From Paracidovorax oryzae ATCC 19882 (GTDB taxonomy: Bacteria > Pseudomonadota > Gammaproteobacteria > Burkholderiales > Burkholderiaceae_C), in the NCBI RefSeq assembly GCF_000687165.1, contig NZ_JMKU01000010.1, positions 1 through 64,000 of the forward strand: DNA of 64,000 nt. Direction: 5' to 3'. The position numbers and the translations under genes are program-made. Positions 1-13,986 of this stretch are shown in pieces; the stretch's first letter is position 1; each line of letters opens with the position of its first letter. The notes under the pieces were generated by a model. That model had not been told where the DNA came from and did no database searches. It was given only the letters and a program-made list of their open reading frames with translations.

Positions 1-1187
<1,187 letters not shown>

Positions 1188-1302
1188 TTCTCAACTCCAG
1201 AATAAAGAGCAATGCCCGTGTGTTGGTTTTACGTCTGCACCGCATTGCTGAATCCTTCGCCACGGGCAACGAAGGGCATGCGATCGCAGACAGAAACTGG
1301 TT

Positions 1303-1332
1303 CACCCCTGCGCCGCAGGCGACACAGGGGTG
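1303..1332 (-). promoter_or_regulatory. Stem-loop between fusA and tuf
   Basis: Starting six bases beyond the fusA stop, CACCCCTG pairs with CAGGGGTG, and an inner CGCC/GGCG stem gives a long hairpin with one 3-nt bulge. No T-run follows, so it does not look like a full intrinsic terminator. A processing, stability or partial attenuation element setting the fusA:tuf mRNA ratio is plausible (inference). Confidence 0.45.
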
Positions 1333-1337
1333 GTACT

Positions 1338-3440
<2,103 letters not shown>

Positions 3441-3464
3441 GATGGTCTTTCGTTAACAGCCAAA

Positions 3465-3496
3465 GAGCCCGCCCGCCGGTGTGGCGGATCGGGCTC
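3465..3496 (-). promoter_or_regulatory. Stem-loop between rpsG and fusA
   Basis: Read on the minus strand, GAGCCCG pairs with CGGGCTC, with an inner CCGCC/GGCGG stem, and TTT follows. It sits in the 82-nt rpsG-fusA spacer. It looks like a weak terminator or an mRNA processing/stability element inside the operon; fusA must still be transcribed, so termination would only be partial. Confidence 0.4.
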
Positions 3497-3522
3497 CAGG
3501 CCTTCGAGATGAAGGGATGGGC

Positions 3523-3996
3523 TTAGAAGCGGAAGTGGCTGAACGCCTTGTTGGCTTCTGCCATGCGGTGCACTTCGTCACGGCGCTTCATCGCGCCGCC
3601 ACGGCCTTCCGTGGCTTCCAGCAGCTCGTTGGCCAGGCGCTGGGCCATGGACTTCTCGCCGCGCTTGCGGGCGGCTTCCTTGAGCCAGCGCATCGACAGG
3701 GCCAGGCGGCGCACGGGGCGCACTTCGACCGGCACCTGGTAGTTGGCACCACCGACGCGGCGGGACTTCACTTCCACCATGGGCTTCACGTTGTTGATGG
3801 CAACGGTGAACGCTTCCAGGGGATCCTTGTCGGGGTGCTTCTTCTGGATGAGTTCCAGGGCGCCATAGATGATGCGCTCTGCAACTGCCTTCTTGCCGCC
3901 TTCCATGATCACGTTCATGAATTTGGACAGCTCGACATTGCCGAACTTCGGGTCCGGCAGGATTTCACGTTTGGGGACTTCGCGACGACGTGGCAT
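3523..3996 (-). CDS. rpsG: 30S ribosomal protein S7
   Basis: S7 is a primary binder of the 16S rRNA 3' major domain and in E. coli is the translational autoregulator of the str operon. The protein is 157 aa, starting [18 protein letters not shown] and ending AFSHFRF, both typical of bacterial S7. The middle carries the conserved basic segment around [17 protein letters not shown]. It lies between rpsL and fusA on the same strand, 164 nt after rpsL. A perfect GAACGC/GCGTTC hairpin (4081-4094) lies in that spacer, where S7 autoregulation acts in E. coli. Confidence 0.97.
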   Translation of the reverse strand: MPRRREVPKREILPDPKFGNVELSKFMNVIMEGGKKAVAERIIYGALELIQKKHPDKDPLEAFTVAINNVKPMVEVKSRRVGGANYQVPVEVRPVRRLALSMRWLKEAARKRGEKSMAQRLANELLEATEGRGGAMKRRDEVHRMAEANKAFSHFRF

Positions 3997-4160
3997 TTCT
4001 CACCTCTATCTTTGCTTCAGTTGGCGCCTTTCCAGGCACCGCGAGAGCCATTCAGGACTCCCACTTACTCGACCCACGCAGAACGCCTGCGTTCGGGGCC
4101 ACTACGCTGCTTCACCGCGCCACGCGGGAACAGCACCGAAAATTGCTTGAAACGCAGGGC

Positions 4161-4538
4161 TTACTTGGCCTTGGGCTTCTTGGCACCGTACTTGGAACGG
4201 GCCTGCTTGCGGTCCTTGACGCCTTGCAGGTCAAGCGAGCCGCGCACGATGTGGTAACGCACACCGGGCAGATCCTTCACACGGCCGCCGCGGACCAGCA
4301 CGACGCTGTGTTCCTGCAGGTTGTGGCCTTCGCCGCCGATGTAGGAGATGACCTCGAAGCCGTTGGTCAGGCGCACCTTGGCGACCTTCCGCAGAGCGGA
4401 GTTCGGCTTCTTGGGCGTCGTGGTGTACACACGGGTGCACACGCCACGGCGCTGGGGAGAGTTTTGCATCGCAGGGCTCTTGGACTTGGTCGTTTCGACC
4501 TCGCGCCCCTGACGAATGAGCTGGTTGATGGTTGGCAT
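4161..4538 (-). CDS. rpsL: 30S ribosomal protein S12
   Basis: S12 contributes to decoding accuracy at the A site and is the classic streptomycin-resistance locus. The protein is 125 aa ([14 protein letters not shown]...KKPKAK). The conserved loops [12 protein letters not shown] and [14 protein letters not shown] are intact; the lysines at E. coli positions 42 and 87 appear to be wild-type. It is the first gene of the str operon. Upstream on the same strand lies a carboxypeptidase gene rather than rpoC, so the operon is not joined to rpoBC here. Confidence 0.97.
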   Translation of the reverse strand: MPTINQLIRQGREVETTKSKSPAMQNSPQRRGVCTRVYTTTPKKPNSALRKVAKVRLTNGFEVISYIGGEGHNLQEHSVVLVRGGRVKDLPGVRYHIVRGSLDLQGVKDRKQARSKYGAKKPKAK

Positions 4539-4625
4539 GAATCGTCCCTAAACGTGAAAACTTCGCCCGGTGGATTCGGATCGAGCGAAGACGTGATTCC
4601 CTTCGGAAATTCCGAAAAGCCTTCT

Positions 4626-4654
4626 AATGTATCAGTTTGCCCCGGGCGAGGCAA
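4626..4654 (-). promoter_or_regulatory. Candidate sigma-70 promoter of the str operon
   Basis: Read on the minus strand, a -35 box TTGCCT (4654-4649) and a -10 box TACATT (4631-4626) are 17 bp apart, each matching 4 of 6 consensus bases. They lie about 90 nt before the rpsL start. A short TTCGGAA/TTCCGAA stem (4604-4618) lies in the leader. Confidence 0.5.
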
Positions 4655-4693
4655 GGACCGGCGCTGCCGGCCTCCCGGCACGCTCAACGTGCA

Positions 4694-5875
4694 TCACTTG
4701 ATCCAGAGCCGGATGGCATCCCAGGCACGACCGAAGATGCCGGCCTGCTCGACGGTCTCGAGCGCCACCAGGGGCACCTCGGCGATCTGCTGGTCGCCCA
4801 GCGAGACCTTGAGGGTGCCGATGGACTGCCCCTTGGTCAGGGGGGCGACCAGCGGGTCCTGGCGGACGATCTGGGTGGAGATCTTGCCGGCCGATCCCGA
4901 CGGCACCGTGACCACGATGGGGTCCGGGCGCCCGATCTTGATGGTGTTCTGCGTGCCCTTCCAGAGCGCCGGGGTGGCGGCCGGCTGGCCGCCGTCGAAC
5001 AGCTTGACGGCATCGTAGGCGGTGTAGCCCCAGTTCAGGAGTTTCTGGCTCTCGTTGGCGCGCGCGTTCTCGCTCGCGGTGCCCAGCACGATGGACAGCA
5101 GGCGGCGCTGGCCGACATTGGGGAAATCACGCTTGGACGTGGCCACGAGGCAGTAGCCGGCCGCAGCCGTGTGCCCGGTCTTGAGGCCATCCACCGTCGG
5201 ATCGCGGAACAGCAGCGAATTGCGGTTGGTGCCGTTGGAAGGCGGCGTGCCCGGATAGGCATAGTGCTTGGTGGAGTAGTAGTGCATGTACTCCGGAAAG
5301 TCCTTCATGAGCCGCGTCGCGAGAATGCTCAGGTCGCGCGCCGTGGTCGTGTGGCCGGGCTCCGTGAGGCCTTCGGGGTTCTTGTAGGCCGTGTTCTTCA
5401 TGCCCAGGGCCTTGGCCTGGTCGTTCATGAGCTTGACGAAGTTCTCGGCCGAGCCGCCCACGCCCTCGGCCAGGGCCATGGAGGCGTCGTTGCCCGACTG
5501 CACGATCATGCCCTTCAGCAGGTCGTCCACCGGCACCTGCATCTTGGGGTCGATGAACATGCGCGAGCCGGGCATCTTCCACGCCAGGACGCTCACGGGC
5601 AGCTTCTGCTCCAGGGTGATCTTCCTGGATCGCAGCGCATCGAACACCAGGTAGCCGGTCATGAGCTTGGTCAGGGACGCCTGCTCCACGGGGGCATCGA
5701 TGTCCTTGGCGGCCAGCACCTGCCCGGATGTCACGTCCAGCAGCAGGTAGTTGCGCGCCGCGATCTCGGGCGGCTGGGGGGCCTGCACCTGCGCCCAGAG
5801 CGCAGCAGGCGCGAGCGCGGCGGCCATGGCGAAGGAGCGCAGCAGGGGCAGGAAGGGCTTCATGGAGGCATGCAT
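4694..5875 (-). CDS. dacA: D-alanyl-D-alanine carboxypeptidase (PBP5/6 family)
   Basis: A periplasmic serine carboxypeptidase that trims the terminal D-Ala of peptidoglycan pentapeptides. From the start chosen here the protein is 393 aa, with a signal peptide of about 28 residues (...AAALAPAALWA). The active-site SLTK is at S67, followed by SGND and KTGHT: the SxxK, SxN and KTG triad of S11 peptidases. The C-terminus ends in an amphipathic stretch (IFGRAWDAIRLWIK) like the membrane anchor of DacA/DacC. The frame stays open far upstream, but only MHAS/MKPF (5875 or 5863) puts a signal sequence at the N-terminus. Neither start has a strong ribosome-binding site. The symbol could equally be dacC. 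Confidence 0.9.
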   Translation of the reverse strand: MHASMKPFLPLLRSFAMAAALAPAALWAQVQAPQPPEIAARNYLLLDVTSGQVLAAKDIDAPVEQASLTKLMTGYLVFDALRSRKITLEQKLPVSVLAWKMPGSRMFIDPKMQVPVDDLLKGMIVQSGNDASMALAEGVGGSAENFVKLMNDQAKALGMKNTAYKNPEGLTEPGHTTTARDLSILATRLMKDFPEYMHYYSTKHYAYPGTPPSNGTNRNSLLFRDPTVDGLKTGHTAAAGYCLVATSKRDFPNVGQRRLLSIVLGTASENARANESQKLLNWGYTAYDAVKLFDGGQPAATPALWKGTQNTIKIGRPDPIVVTVPSGSAGKISTQIVRQDPLVAPLTKGQSIGTLKVSLGDQQIAEVPLVALETVEQAGIFGRAWDAIRLWIK

Positions 5876-5964
5876 TCGGAACGGTCCGGGAAGAAAGGAA
5901 GCGGGAGAGGGGGAAGGGGAAGGATGAAAAGCGGGGGCGGGGCAGGCAGCCGGCGGCCTGCCCC

Positions 5965-6606
5965 TCAGGCCTGGGAAGTCAGGTGCCGCATGACCAGGCT
6001 CTTGAGCAGCGGCAATTGTCCGTGAAAGAAATGCCCGCCGCCGGGCACGACTGTCACAGGGAGTGTCTGCGGGCGCGCCCAGTCCATCACGGCGGCCAGG
6101 GGCACGGTGTCGTCCTGCTCGCCATGGACGACCAGCGTGCGGCCATGGGCCTCGGCCGGCACGGGCGCGACGGTGAAGCGGCTGGCGGCCGTCCCCACGA
6201 GCACGGCGCGCTCGATGTCGCGCGCGCCCCAGAGCCGCTCCAGGGCGTGGCTGGTGACGAAGGCGCCGAAAGAGAACCCCGCCAGCGCGATCGCACCGGC
6301 GGGCGCTGCCTGGTCGATGACCGCGAGCAGGTCGTCCAGCTCTCCGCGTCCTTCGTCGTGGGAGCCGGCGCTGCCGCCGACGCCCCGGAAATTGAAGCGC
6401 ACGGCCGTCCACCCACAGGCGACGAAGGCCCGGGCGAGGGTCTGCACGACCTTGTTGTCCATGGTGCCGCCGAAGAGCGGATGGGGATGGGCGATCACGG
6501 CCACGCCGCGCGGGTCGCCGCCCCCGGCCGCGGCGGCCGGGTCGCGCAGCGCCTCGATGGCGCCGGCCGCGCCGGAGAAGGTCAGGCGTTCAGTCTGTGC
6601 GTTCAC
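5965..6606 (-). CDS. Alpha/beta hydrolase (COG2945-like)
   Basis: A 213-aa alpha/beta-fold hydrolase. Visible motifs are HPHPLFGGTMDNKV near the N-terminus (oxyanion region), RFNFRGVGGS, the nucleophile elbow GFSFGA (G-x-S-x-G), a late acidic residue in HGEQDD, and the catalytic histidine in PGGGHFFHG. This matches small uncharacterised cytosolic hydrolases common in Proteobacteria. The substrate is unknown. It shares its strand with the ferredoxin gene upstream and dacA downstream and may be cotranscribed with them. Confidence 0.85.
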   Translation of the reverse strand: MNAQTERLTFSGAAGAIEALRDPAAAAGGGDPRGVAVIAHPHPLFGGTMDNKVVQTLARAFVACGWTAVRFNFRGVGGSAGSHDEGRGELDDLLAVIDQAAPAGAIALAGFSFGAFVTSHALERLWGARDIERAVLVGTAASRFTVAPVPAEAHGRTLVVHGEQDDTVPLAAVMDWARPQTLPVTVVPGGGHFFHGQLPLLKSLVMRHLTSQA

Positions 6607-6695
6607 TTGTCTGCAGTAAGGAAATGGGCCCGTGCCGCCCCCGAAAAAGGCGGCCCGCGGACCGAAATGCGGGAAGGCCGGGGTCTGAGCCCGGA

Positions 6696-7042
6696 TCAGC
6701 GTCCGAGTTCCGGCGGGGTGAGCAGGCGCTCGACCACCTGGCCGTTCTTGAGGTGGGACTCGACGATCTCGTCGATATCGCTGGTGTCCACGTAGGTGTA
6801 CCAGGTGCCCTCGGGATAGACGACCGCGACGGGCCCGCCCGCGCAGCGGTCCAGGCAGCCCGCCTTGTTCACGCGCACCTGGCCGGGACCGGCGAGCTTT
6901 TCGGCCTTGACGCGCGCCTTGCAGTGGTCGAATGCCTCCTTCGCGCCGTGGTGGGCACAGCTGTCCTCTCCGTTGATGCGGTCGTTGAGGCAGAAGAAAA
7001 TGTGGCGGGCGTAGTAGCCGCGGGGCGGGGAAGTGTCTTCGG

Positions 7043-7046
<4 letters not shown>
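6696..7046 (-). CDS. Thioredoxin-like [2Fe-2S] ferredoxin
   Basis: A 116-aa protein of the thioredoxin-like 2Fe-2S ferredoxin family. The likely cluster ligands are C19, C30, C64 and C68, in the C-x10-C ... C-x3-C arrangement of that family (FFCLND, EDSCAHH, AGCLDRCAGG). A further cysteine, C42, is an unlikely ligand. The electron-transfer partner is not evident. The start overlaps the stop of the upstream VanZ-like gene by four bases (ATGA), so the two are probably translationally coupled. Confidence 0.85.
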
Positions 7047-9699
<2,653 letters not shown>

Positions 9700-9723
9700 G
9701 AGCGCCATGGCACCCCATTCCGG

Positions 9724-10929
9724 ATGCCGGGGGCGCGCCCCGTGACGCTGGACGCCTCCGGCGCGATCCGCGTATTCCACATCGGCCCGCAGGGGGCGAA
9801 AGAGCTGGATGCCATCCCGCAGCGCGTGCCCTCCCAGGGCTTCGTATGGATCGCCTGCACGCGCGCCGTCTTCGGCGAGCGGCTGCCGGCGCTGCAGGCG
9901 GCGCTGCAGTCCCTGGCGGGCCTGCAACTCGTCGATCTGCACGTGTCCGACCTGCTGAATGCCCAGTTGCCTTCGCACTACGATTACACGTCCCAATACG
10001 ACGTCATGGTGTTCCGGCGGCTGAGCGCCACGCAGTGCGACACGACGGAAGTGCCCAGCCTGACGGGGCTCGCCCCACCCCGGCGCGCCGGGCCTCCCGT
10101 GCTGCGCCGCATCGACACCAGCCCCGTGGGGTTCGCGGTCTTCGACCAGGTGCTGTTGTCGGTGCACCCGGGCGATTGCACCGTGCGCGACGCGTTCGCC
10201 GCCCGCCTGCTCACGGCGACACAGCCCGCGCCTGCCGCGGAGGGCGGCCCGGCGTCGGAGACCCAGGCCCGGGACATGCGCACCGGCCCCGCCCCGGGAT
10301 CGCGCCTGCCGACCAGTCCGGCGGACCTGATGCTGCGCGTGGTGAACCTGATCGTGGACAACTACCTGGACCTGCGCCGCGAACTCTCTCGCCAGCTGGA
10401 CCACTGGCAGGCCGAACTGCTCAAGCCGCGCGGGCGATTCGCCAACTGGAGCGCGCTGCTGGATGCGCGGCTGACGCTGCACCAGCTCGACGAGATCTGC
10501 GAGGACCAGCGGGCCGCCGTGCAGGACTGGGTGGACACGCTCGAGACCTGGACACTGCCCGAGAACATCGCTGCGCTGCGCGAACTGGAACTGCTCAAGG
10601 TGCGCAGCCGCGACGTGCTGGAACATATCGAACGGGTGGTGCACCACGTGCGCCGGCTGGAGCAGAGCACCGAAACGGCGGTGCAGATGCATTTCAGCGT
10701 CCAGAGCAACCGCACGAACGACATCATGCGCACGCTCACCGCCCTCACCGCCGTGTTCCTGCCGCTCAACCTGATCGCCGGCATCTTCGGCATGAATTTC
10801 GAGTTCATTCCGCTGGTCCACAAGCAGGATGGCTTCTGGTGGGCCATGGCCACGATGACGGTGATCGCCATCGCCCTGGTGGCGCTGTTCTGGCGCAAGC
10901 GCTATCTCGCCCGCACCGGCCAGCATTGA
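9724..10929 (+). CDS. CorA-family divalent cation transporter
   Basis: A 401-aa protein with a large cytoplasmic N-terminal domain and two C-terminal transmembrane helices. The signature GMN tripeptide (G356-M357-N358, in IFGMNFEFIP) closes the first helix, and a second helix (MTVIAIALVALF) precedes the basic tail. CorA relatives form pentameric Mg2+/Co2+ channels, and a subgroup (ZntB) handles Zn2+. The substrate cannot be settled from sequence. A low-complexity Ala/Pro insert around residues 160-190 is unusual. It starts 24 bp after hemB and may share its transcript. The ATG at 9724 has no clear ribosome-binding site. Confidence 0.85.
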   Translation: MPGARPVTLDASGAIRVFHIGPQGAKELDAIPQRVPSQGFVWIACTRAVFGERLPALQAALQSLAGLQLVDLHVSDLLNAQLPSHYDYTSQYDVMVFRRLSATQCDTTEVPSLTGLAPPRRAGPPVLRRIDTSPVGFAVFDQVLLSVHPGDCTVRDAFAARLLTATQPAPAAEGGPASETQARDMRTGPAPGSRLPTSPADLMLRVVNLIVDNYLDLRRELSRQLDHWQAELLKPRGRFANWSALLDARLTLHQLDEICEDQRAAVQDWVDTLETWTLPENIAALRELELLKVRSRDVLEHIERVVHHVRRLEQSTETAVQMHFSVQSNRTNDIMRTLTALTAVFLPLNLIAGIFGMNFEFIPLVHKQDGFWWAMATMTVIAIALVALFWRKRYLARTGQH

Positions 10930-10942
10930 CCGTCCCGCCCGC

Positions 10943-11689
10943 ATGCCTTCGCCGAAACCGCCTCCCATCGTGATCGCCAGGACCGGCGGCACCTTCCCGG
11001 CGCTGCGGGAGCGTTTGGGCGACTTCGAGGACTGGGTGCAGGCCGGGCTGGCCGGCACCGCAGCGCCCGTGCTCACCGTCGATGCGGCGCAGGGCGACGG
11101 CATGCCCGGCCCCGATGCCGTTGCCGGCGTGGTGGTGACCGGTTCGCACGCCATGGTCACGGACCGGGCGCCATGGAGCGAAGCACTGGGCGGCTGGCTC
11201 GCCCGCGCCGTGGCGGCACAGACGCCCGTGCTGGGCATCTGCTATGGCCACCAGTTGCTCGCGCACGCGCTGGGCGGTGAAGTGGCGGACCATCCCGGAG
11301 GGTGGGAAATCGGCACCGTAGAGATCCGCACGGCGCCGGACGCCGCGGGCAGCGATGCGCTTTTCGCCGGACTGCCCGGCGTTTTCGGCGCCCAGGTGGT
11401 GCACCGGCAGTCGGTGAGGCGCCTGCCTGCGGGGGCGGTGCGGCTCGCGGGCAATGCCTTCGAACCGCACCAGGCCTTCCGGGTCGGCCGCTGCGCGTGG
11501 GGGGTGCAGTTCCACCCCGAATTCACTCCCGCCGCCATGCGCGGCTACATCGACGCACTGGCAGCCGATGTGGGGCAGGCCGGCCGCGATCCGGAAGCCT
11601 TGCGCGACCACGTCCGCGCGACACCGGAAGCCTGCGGGCTGCTGGGCCGGTTCGCCCGTTTCTGCCTGAGCAGCCGCCAGACAGGCTGA
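10943..11689 (+). CDS. Class I glutamine amidotransferase-like protein
   Basis: A 248-aa stand-alone GATase1 domain resembling the GuaA amidotransferase domain. The catalytic triad is visible: nucleophile C100 in GICYGHQLLAHALGG, with H191 and E193 in VQFHPEF. Such free-standing proteins release ammonia from glutamine or act as gamma-glutamyl hydrolases; no synthetase partner lies nearby. It starts 13 bp after the CorA-like gene, suggesting one transcript. The acceptor substrate is unknown. Confidence 0.85.
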   Translation: MPSPKPPPIVIARTGGTFPALRERLGDFEDWVQAGLAGTAAPVLTVDAAQGDGMPGPDAVAGVVVTGSHAMVTDRAPWSEALGGWLARAVAAQTPVLGICYGHQLLAHALGGEVADHPGGWEIGTVEIRTAPDAAGSDALFAGLPGVFGAQVVHRQSVRRLPAGAVRLAGNAFEPHQAFRVGRCAWGVQFHPEFTPAAMRGYIDALAADVGQAGRDPEALRDHVRATPEACGLLGRFARFCLSSRQTG

Positions 11690-11772
11690 TCTTTATTACC
11701 CTCCAGCCGCCGGCCGGAGCAAAGGTCTCCGCCCTGCGCACAGGCCGTTCGGGCCGAGCCGCAATCAAAGAC

Positions 11773-11801
11773 TTGACATTATTTGACCAGTCAATTAATG
11801 T
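11773..11801 (+). promoter_or_regulatory. Promoter and candidate MarR operator of the efflux operon
   Basis: A perfect -35 box TTGACA (11773-11778) is followed 17 bp on by a weak -10 (TAATGT, 11796-11801). Between them lies an inverted repeat TTGAC-CA-GTCAA (11783-11794), and TTGAC also begins the -35 box ten bases upstream. An operator in the spacer, just before a marR gene, fits autorepression, as known for EmrR/MarR systems. Confidence 0.6.
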
Positions 11802-11807
11802 TTAGGC

Positions 11808-12302
11808 ATGCATCCGACCCGCAACGCCAAGCCTTCCGTCAATCCCGAGCTGATCGAGCAGAGCATCGGCTACCAGATGCGCCGCATCGTCAATCTGATG
11901 AGCAGCGAGGTGGACCGCCGGGTGGAGCCCCTGGGGCTGACCGATGCGCAATGGCGGCCCCTGTTGCGCATCTTCCTGGCTTCGGGCCAGGAAAGCACGG
12001 TCGCCGCCCTGGCCCGCGTCTGCCAGCTGGACGCCGGTGGCATGACGCGGCTGCTGGACCGGCTGGAAACCAAGGGCCTGTGCCGCCGCGAGCGCTCGCA
12101 GGAAGACCGCCGCGTGGTCAACCTCGCGCTGACCGACGAAGGCCACGCCGCCGCCGCCCGGTTGCCTGAATTGCTGCAGGACCTCCAGCGCACCGCCCTG
12201 CATGGATTCAGCGATGCGGAAGCCGCCGCGCTGCGCCGCTACCTGGCCCGCATCTACGAAAACCTGACCACGCGGCTCCCGCCGCCGCCGGACGGCCAGT
12301 AA
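11808..12302 (+). CDS. MarR-family transcriptional regulator of the efflux operon
   Basis: A 164-aa winged-helix regulator. The MarR core is clear: LTDAQWRPLLRIFL, the recognition-helix region LDAGGMTRLLDRLETKGL, then the wing with RSQEDRRVVNLALTDEG. The ATG at 11808 follows the promoter so closely that the leader is very short or absent. It is the first gene of a run with an outer membrane factor, EmrA and EmrB, so it most likely represses this operon and its own promoter and is relieved by a phenolic or lipophilic ligand (inference from EmrR). Distinct from OhrR: no redox cysteine sits at the N-terminus. Confidence 0.9.
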   Translation: MHPTRNAKPSVNPELIEQSIGYQMRRIVNLMSSEVDRRVEPLGLTDAQWRPLLRIFLASGQESTVAALARVCQLDAGGMTRLLDRLETKGLCRRERSQEDRRVVNLALTDEGHAAAARLPELLQDLQRTALHGFSDAEAAALRRYLARIYENLTTRLPPPPDGQ

Positions 12303-12337
12303 GCCCTTCCGCCTTTTTTCCGAGAGCACGACACAAC

Positions 12338-13909
12338 ATGAAAAACCTTCTGGCTCCTTTCTCCTCCGCCGCAGCGGTGCCGCATGCGCAGCCGGCCGGT
12401 GACGCCGCAGGGCCTCGCTGGCAGGCGGTAGCGCTCTATGTCGGCACCCTGGCCTTCGCGCTGCTGGGGCTGACGGCCTGCGCGGACATGTCCGGCATCG
12501 CCCCCCAGGCCCGGATGCGCGACGCAGCCTCCCTGGGCCTTGCTGCACAGGCGCAGGGCACGGCGGATGCCGCACGGGCTTTCGCCGATCCGGCCGTGGC
12601 ATCCGACTGGTGGCGCGGCTTCGGCGATGCGCAGCTGGATGCACTCATCGGCCAGGCACTGTCCCAGAGTCCCAACCTGAAGCTCGCCGAAGCGCGCATC
12701 GCCCGGGCACAGGCCTTCACGGAAGCCACGCGCGCCGCCGACCGCCCGCAGGTCAATGGCAGCCTGGACGCCAACCGCCAGCACTACAGCGCCAATTCCA
12801 TCTATCCGCCTCCGCTGGGCGGCAGCACGGAAAACAGCGCCACGGGCCGCCTCACGGGCAGCTGGGAGCTGGACTTCTTCGGCAAGAACCGCGCGGCCAT
12901 CGACGCCGCGGTGGGCAGTGCCAACGCAGCCATCGCCGACGCGCAGGCCGCGCGGGTGCTGCTGGCGTCCAACGTGGTGCGGCAGTACGTGGAACTCGCG
13001 CGGGTGCAGGCCCAGCTCGGCGTGGCGCAGCGCACCCTGGAGCAGCGCACCCAGACGCTGTCGCTGGTGCGCGACCGCGTGGCGGCCGGCCTGGACACGC
13101 GGCTGGAAGAACGCCAGAGCGAAGGCAGCCTGCCCGAGGCACGCCAGCAGATCGAGGTGCTGCGCGAGCAGGCGGCCATGGCGCGCAATGCGCTGGACGC
13201 GCTGGTGGGGCAGCCCGGAGCCGCCCAGGCCCTGGTGCCGCCGCCGCTGTCGTCCCTGCATGCCATCGCCCTGCCCGCCGCGCTGCCCGCGGACCTGCTG
13301 GGCCGGCGTGCGGACATCGCCGCCGCGCGCTGGCGCGTGGAAGCCGCCACGCAGGACGTGACCGTGGCGAAGGCGCAGTTCTATCCCAACGTGAGCCTCA
13401 CGGCCTTCGTGGGCCTGGCCTCGCTGGGGCTGGACAACTTCGTCAAGGGCGGCAGCCGCGAATGGGGCGTGGGCCCGGCCATCCGGCTGCCGATCTTCGA
13501 GGCGGGCCGGCTGCGCGCCAACCTGCGCGGCAAGGCCGCCGACGTGGATGCCGCCGTCGAAAGCTACAACGCCACGCTGCTGGATGCGCTGCATGAAGCG
13601 GCCGACCAGATCGCCTCGGCACGCTCCATCGACCAGCAGGCGGCCGAGCAGCGCGAAGCGCAGGCGTCCGCCGAGAGCGCCTACGCCATCGCCCAGCAGC
13701 GCTACCGGGCCGGCCTGGGCAACTACCTGAACGTGCTCACCGCCGAGACCAGCGTGCTGCAGCAGCGCCGCCAGGCCGTGGATCTCGCGGCCCGCCGCCT
13801 GGACAACCAGGCCCGCCTGGCGCGCGCACTGGGTGGCGGCTATGCCGCGCAGGCGCCCGTCCTGGCGGCGGGCACGCAGGCACCCGCCGCATCCGGCTCC
13901 GCGCACTGA
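12338..13909 (+). CDS. Outer membrane efflux factor, NodT/OprM type lipoprotein
   Basis: A 523-aa TolC-family outer membrane channel. It shows the two-fold repeated OEP architecture: WWRGFGDAQLDALI at the start of the first repeat, LLGRRADIAAARWRVEAAT at the start of the second, and GSWELDFFGKNRA and SAYAIAQQRYRAGLGNYL in the helical barrel. A lipobox (LTAC, about residue 49) indicates acylation. The segment before it is unusually long and not signal-like at its start, so a later start is possible. The gene sits between marR and emrA and should supply the exit duct of the pump. Confidence 0.88.
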   Translation: MKNLLAPFSSAAAVPHAQPAGDAAGPRWQAVALYVGTLAFALLGLTACADMSGIAPQARMRDAASLGLAAQAQGTADAARAFADPAVASDWWRGFGDAQLDALIGQALSQSPNLKLAEARIARAQAFTEATRAADRPQVNGSLDANRQHYSANSIYPPPLGGSTENSATGRLTGSWELDFFGKNRAAIDAAVGSANAAIADAQAARVLLASNVVRQYVELARVQAQLGVAQRTLEQRTQTLSLVRDRVAAGLDTRLEERQSEGSLPEARQQIEVLREQAAMARNALDALVGQPGAAQALVPPPLSSLHAIALPAALPADLLGRRADIAAARWRVEAATQDVTVAKAQFYPNVSLTAFVGLASLGLDNFVKGGSREWGVGPAIRLPIFEAGRLRANLRGKAADVDAAVESYNATLLDALHEAADQIASARSIDQQAAEQREAQASAESAYAIAQQRYRAGLGNYLNVLTAETSVLQQRRQAVDLAARRLDNQARLARALGGGYAAQAPVLAAGTQAPAASGSAH

Positions 13910-13986
13910 CCTTTCCGCCCCTCTTTATTCGCCTCTTCTCTTCCCTTGCCGCGCGGACGATGGCCGTCCCGCGGGGAGACATCACC

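Noticed and set aside
5876-6412. A 179-residue N-terminal extension of the carboxypeptidase
   Set aside because: It runs through the alpha/beta hydrolase gene in another frame and would bury the signal peptide.
13960-13986. Earlier in-frame start for emrA (MAVPRGDIT)
   Set aside because: It includes the GGGGAG ribosome-binding site of the start at 13987 within the coding sequence.
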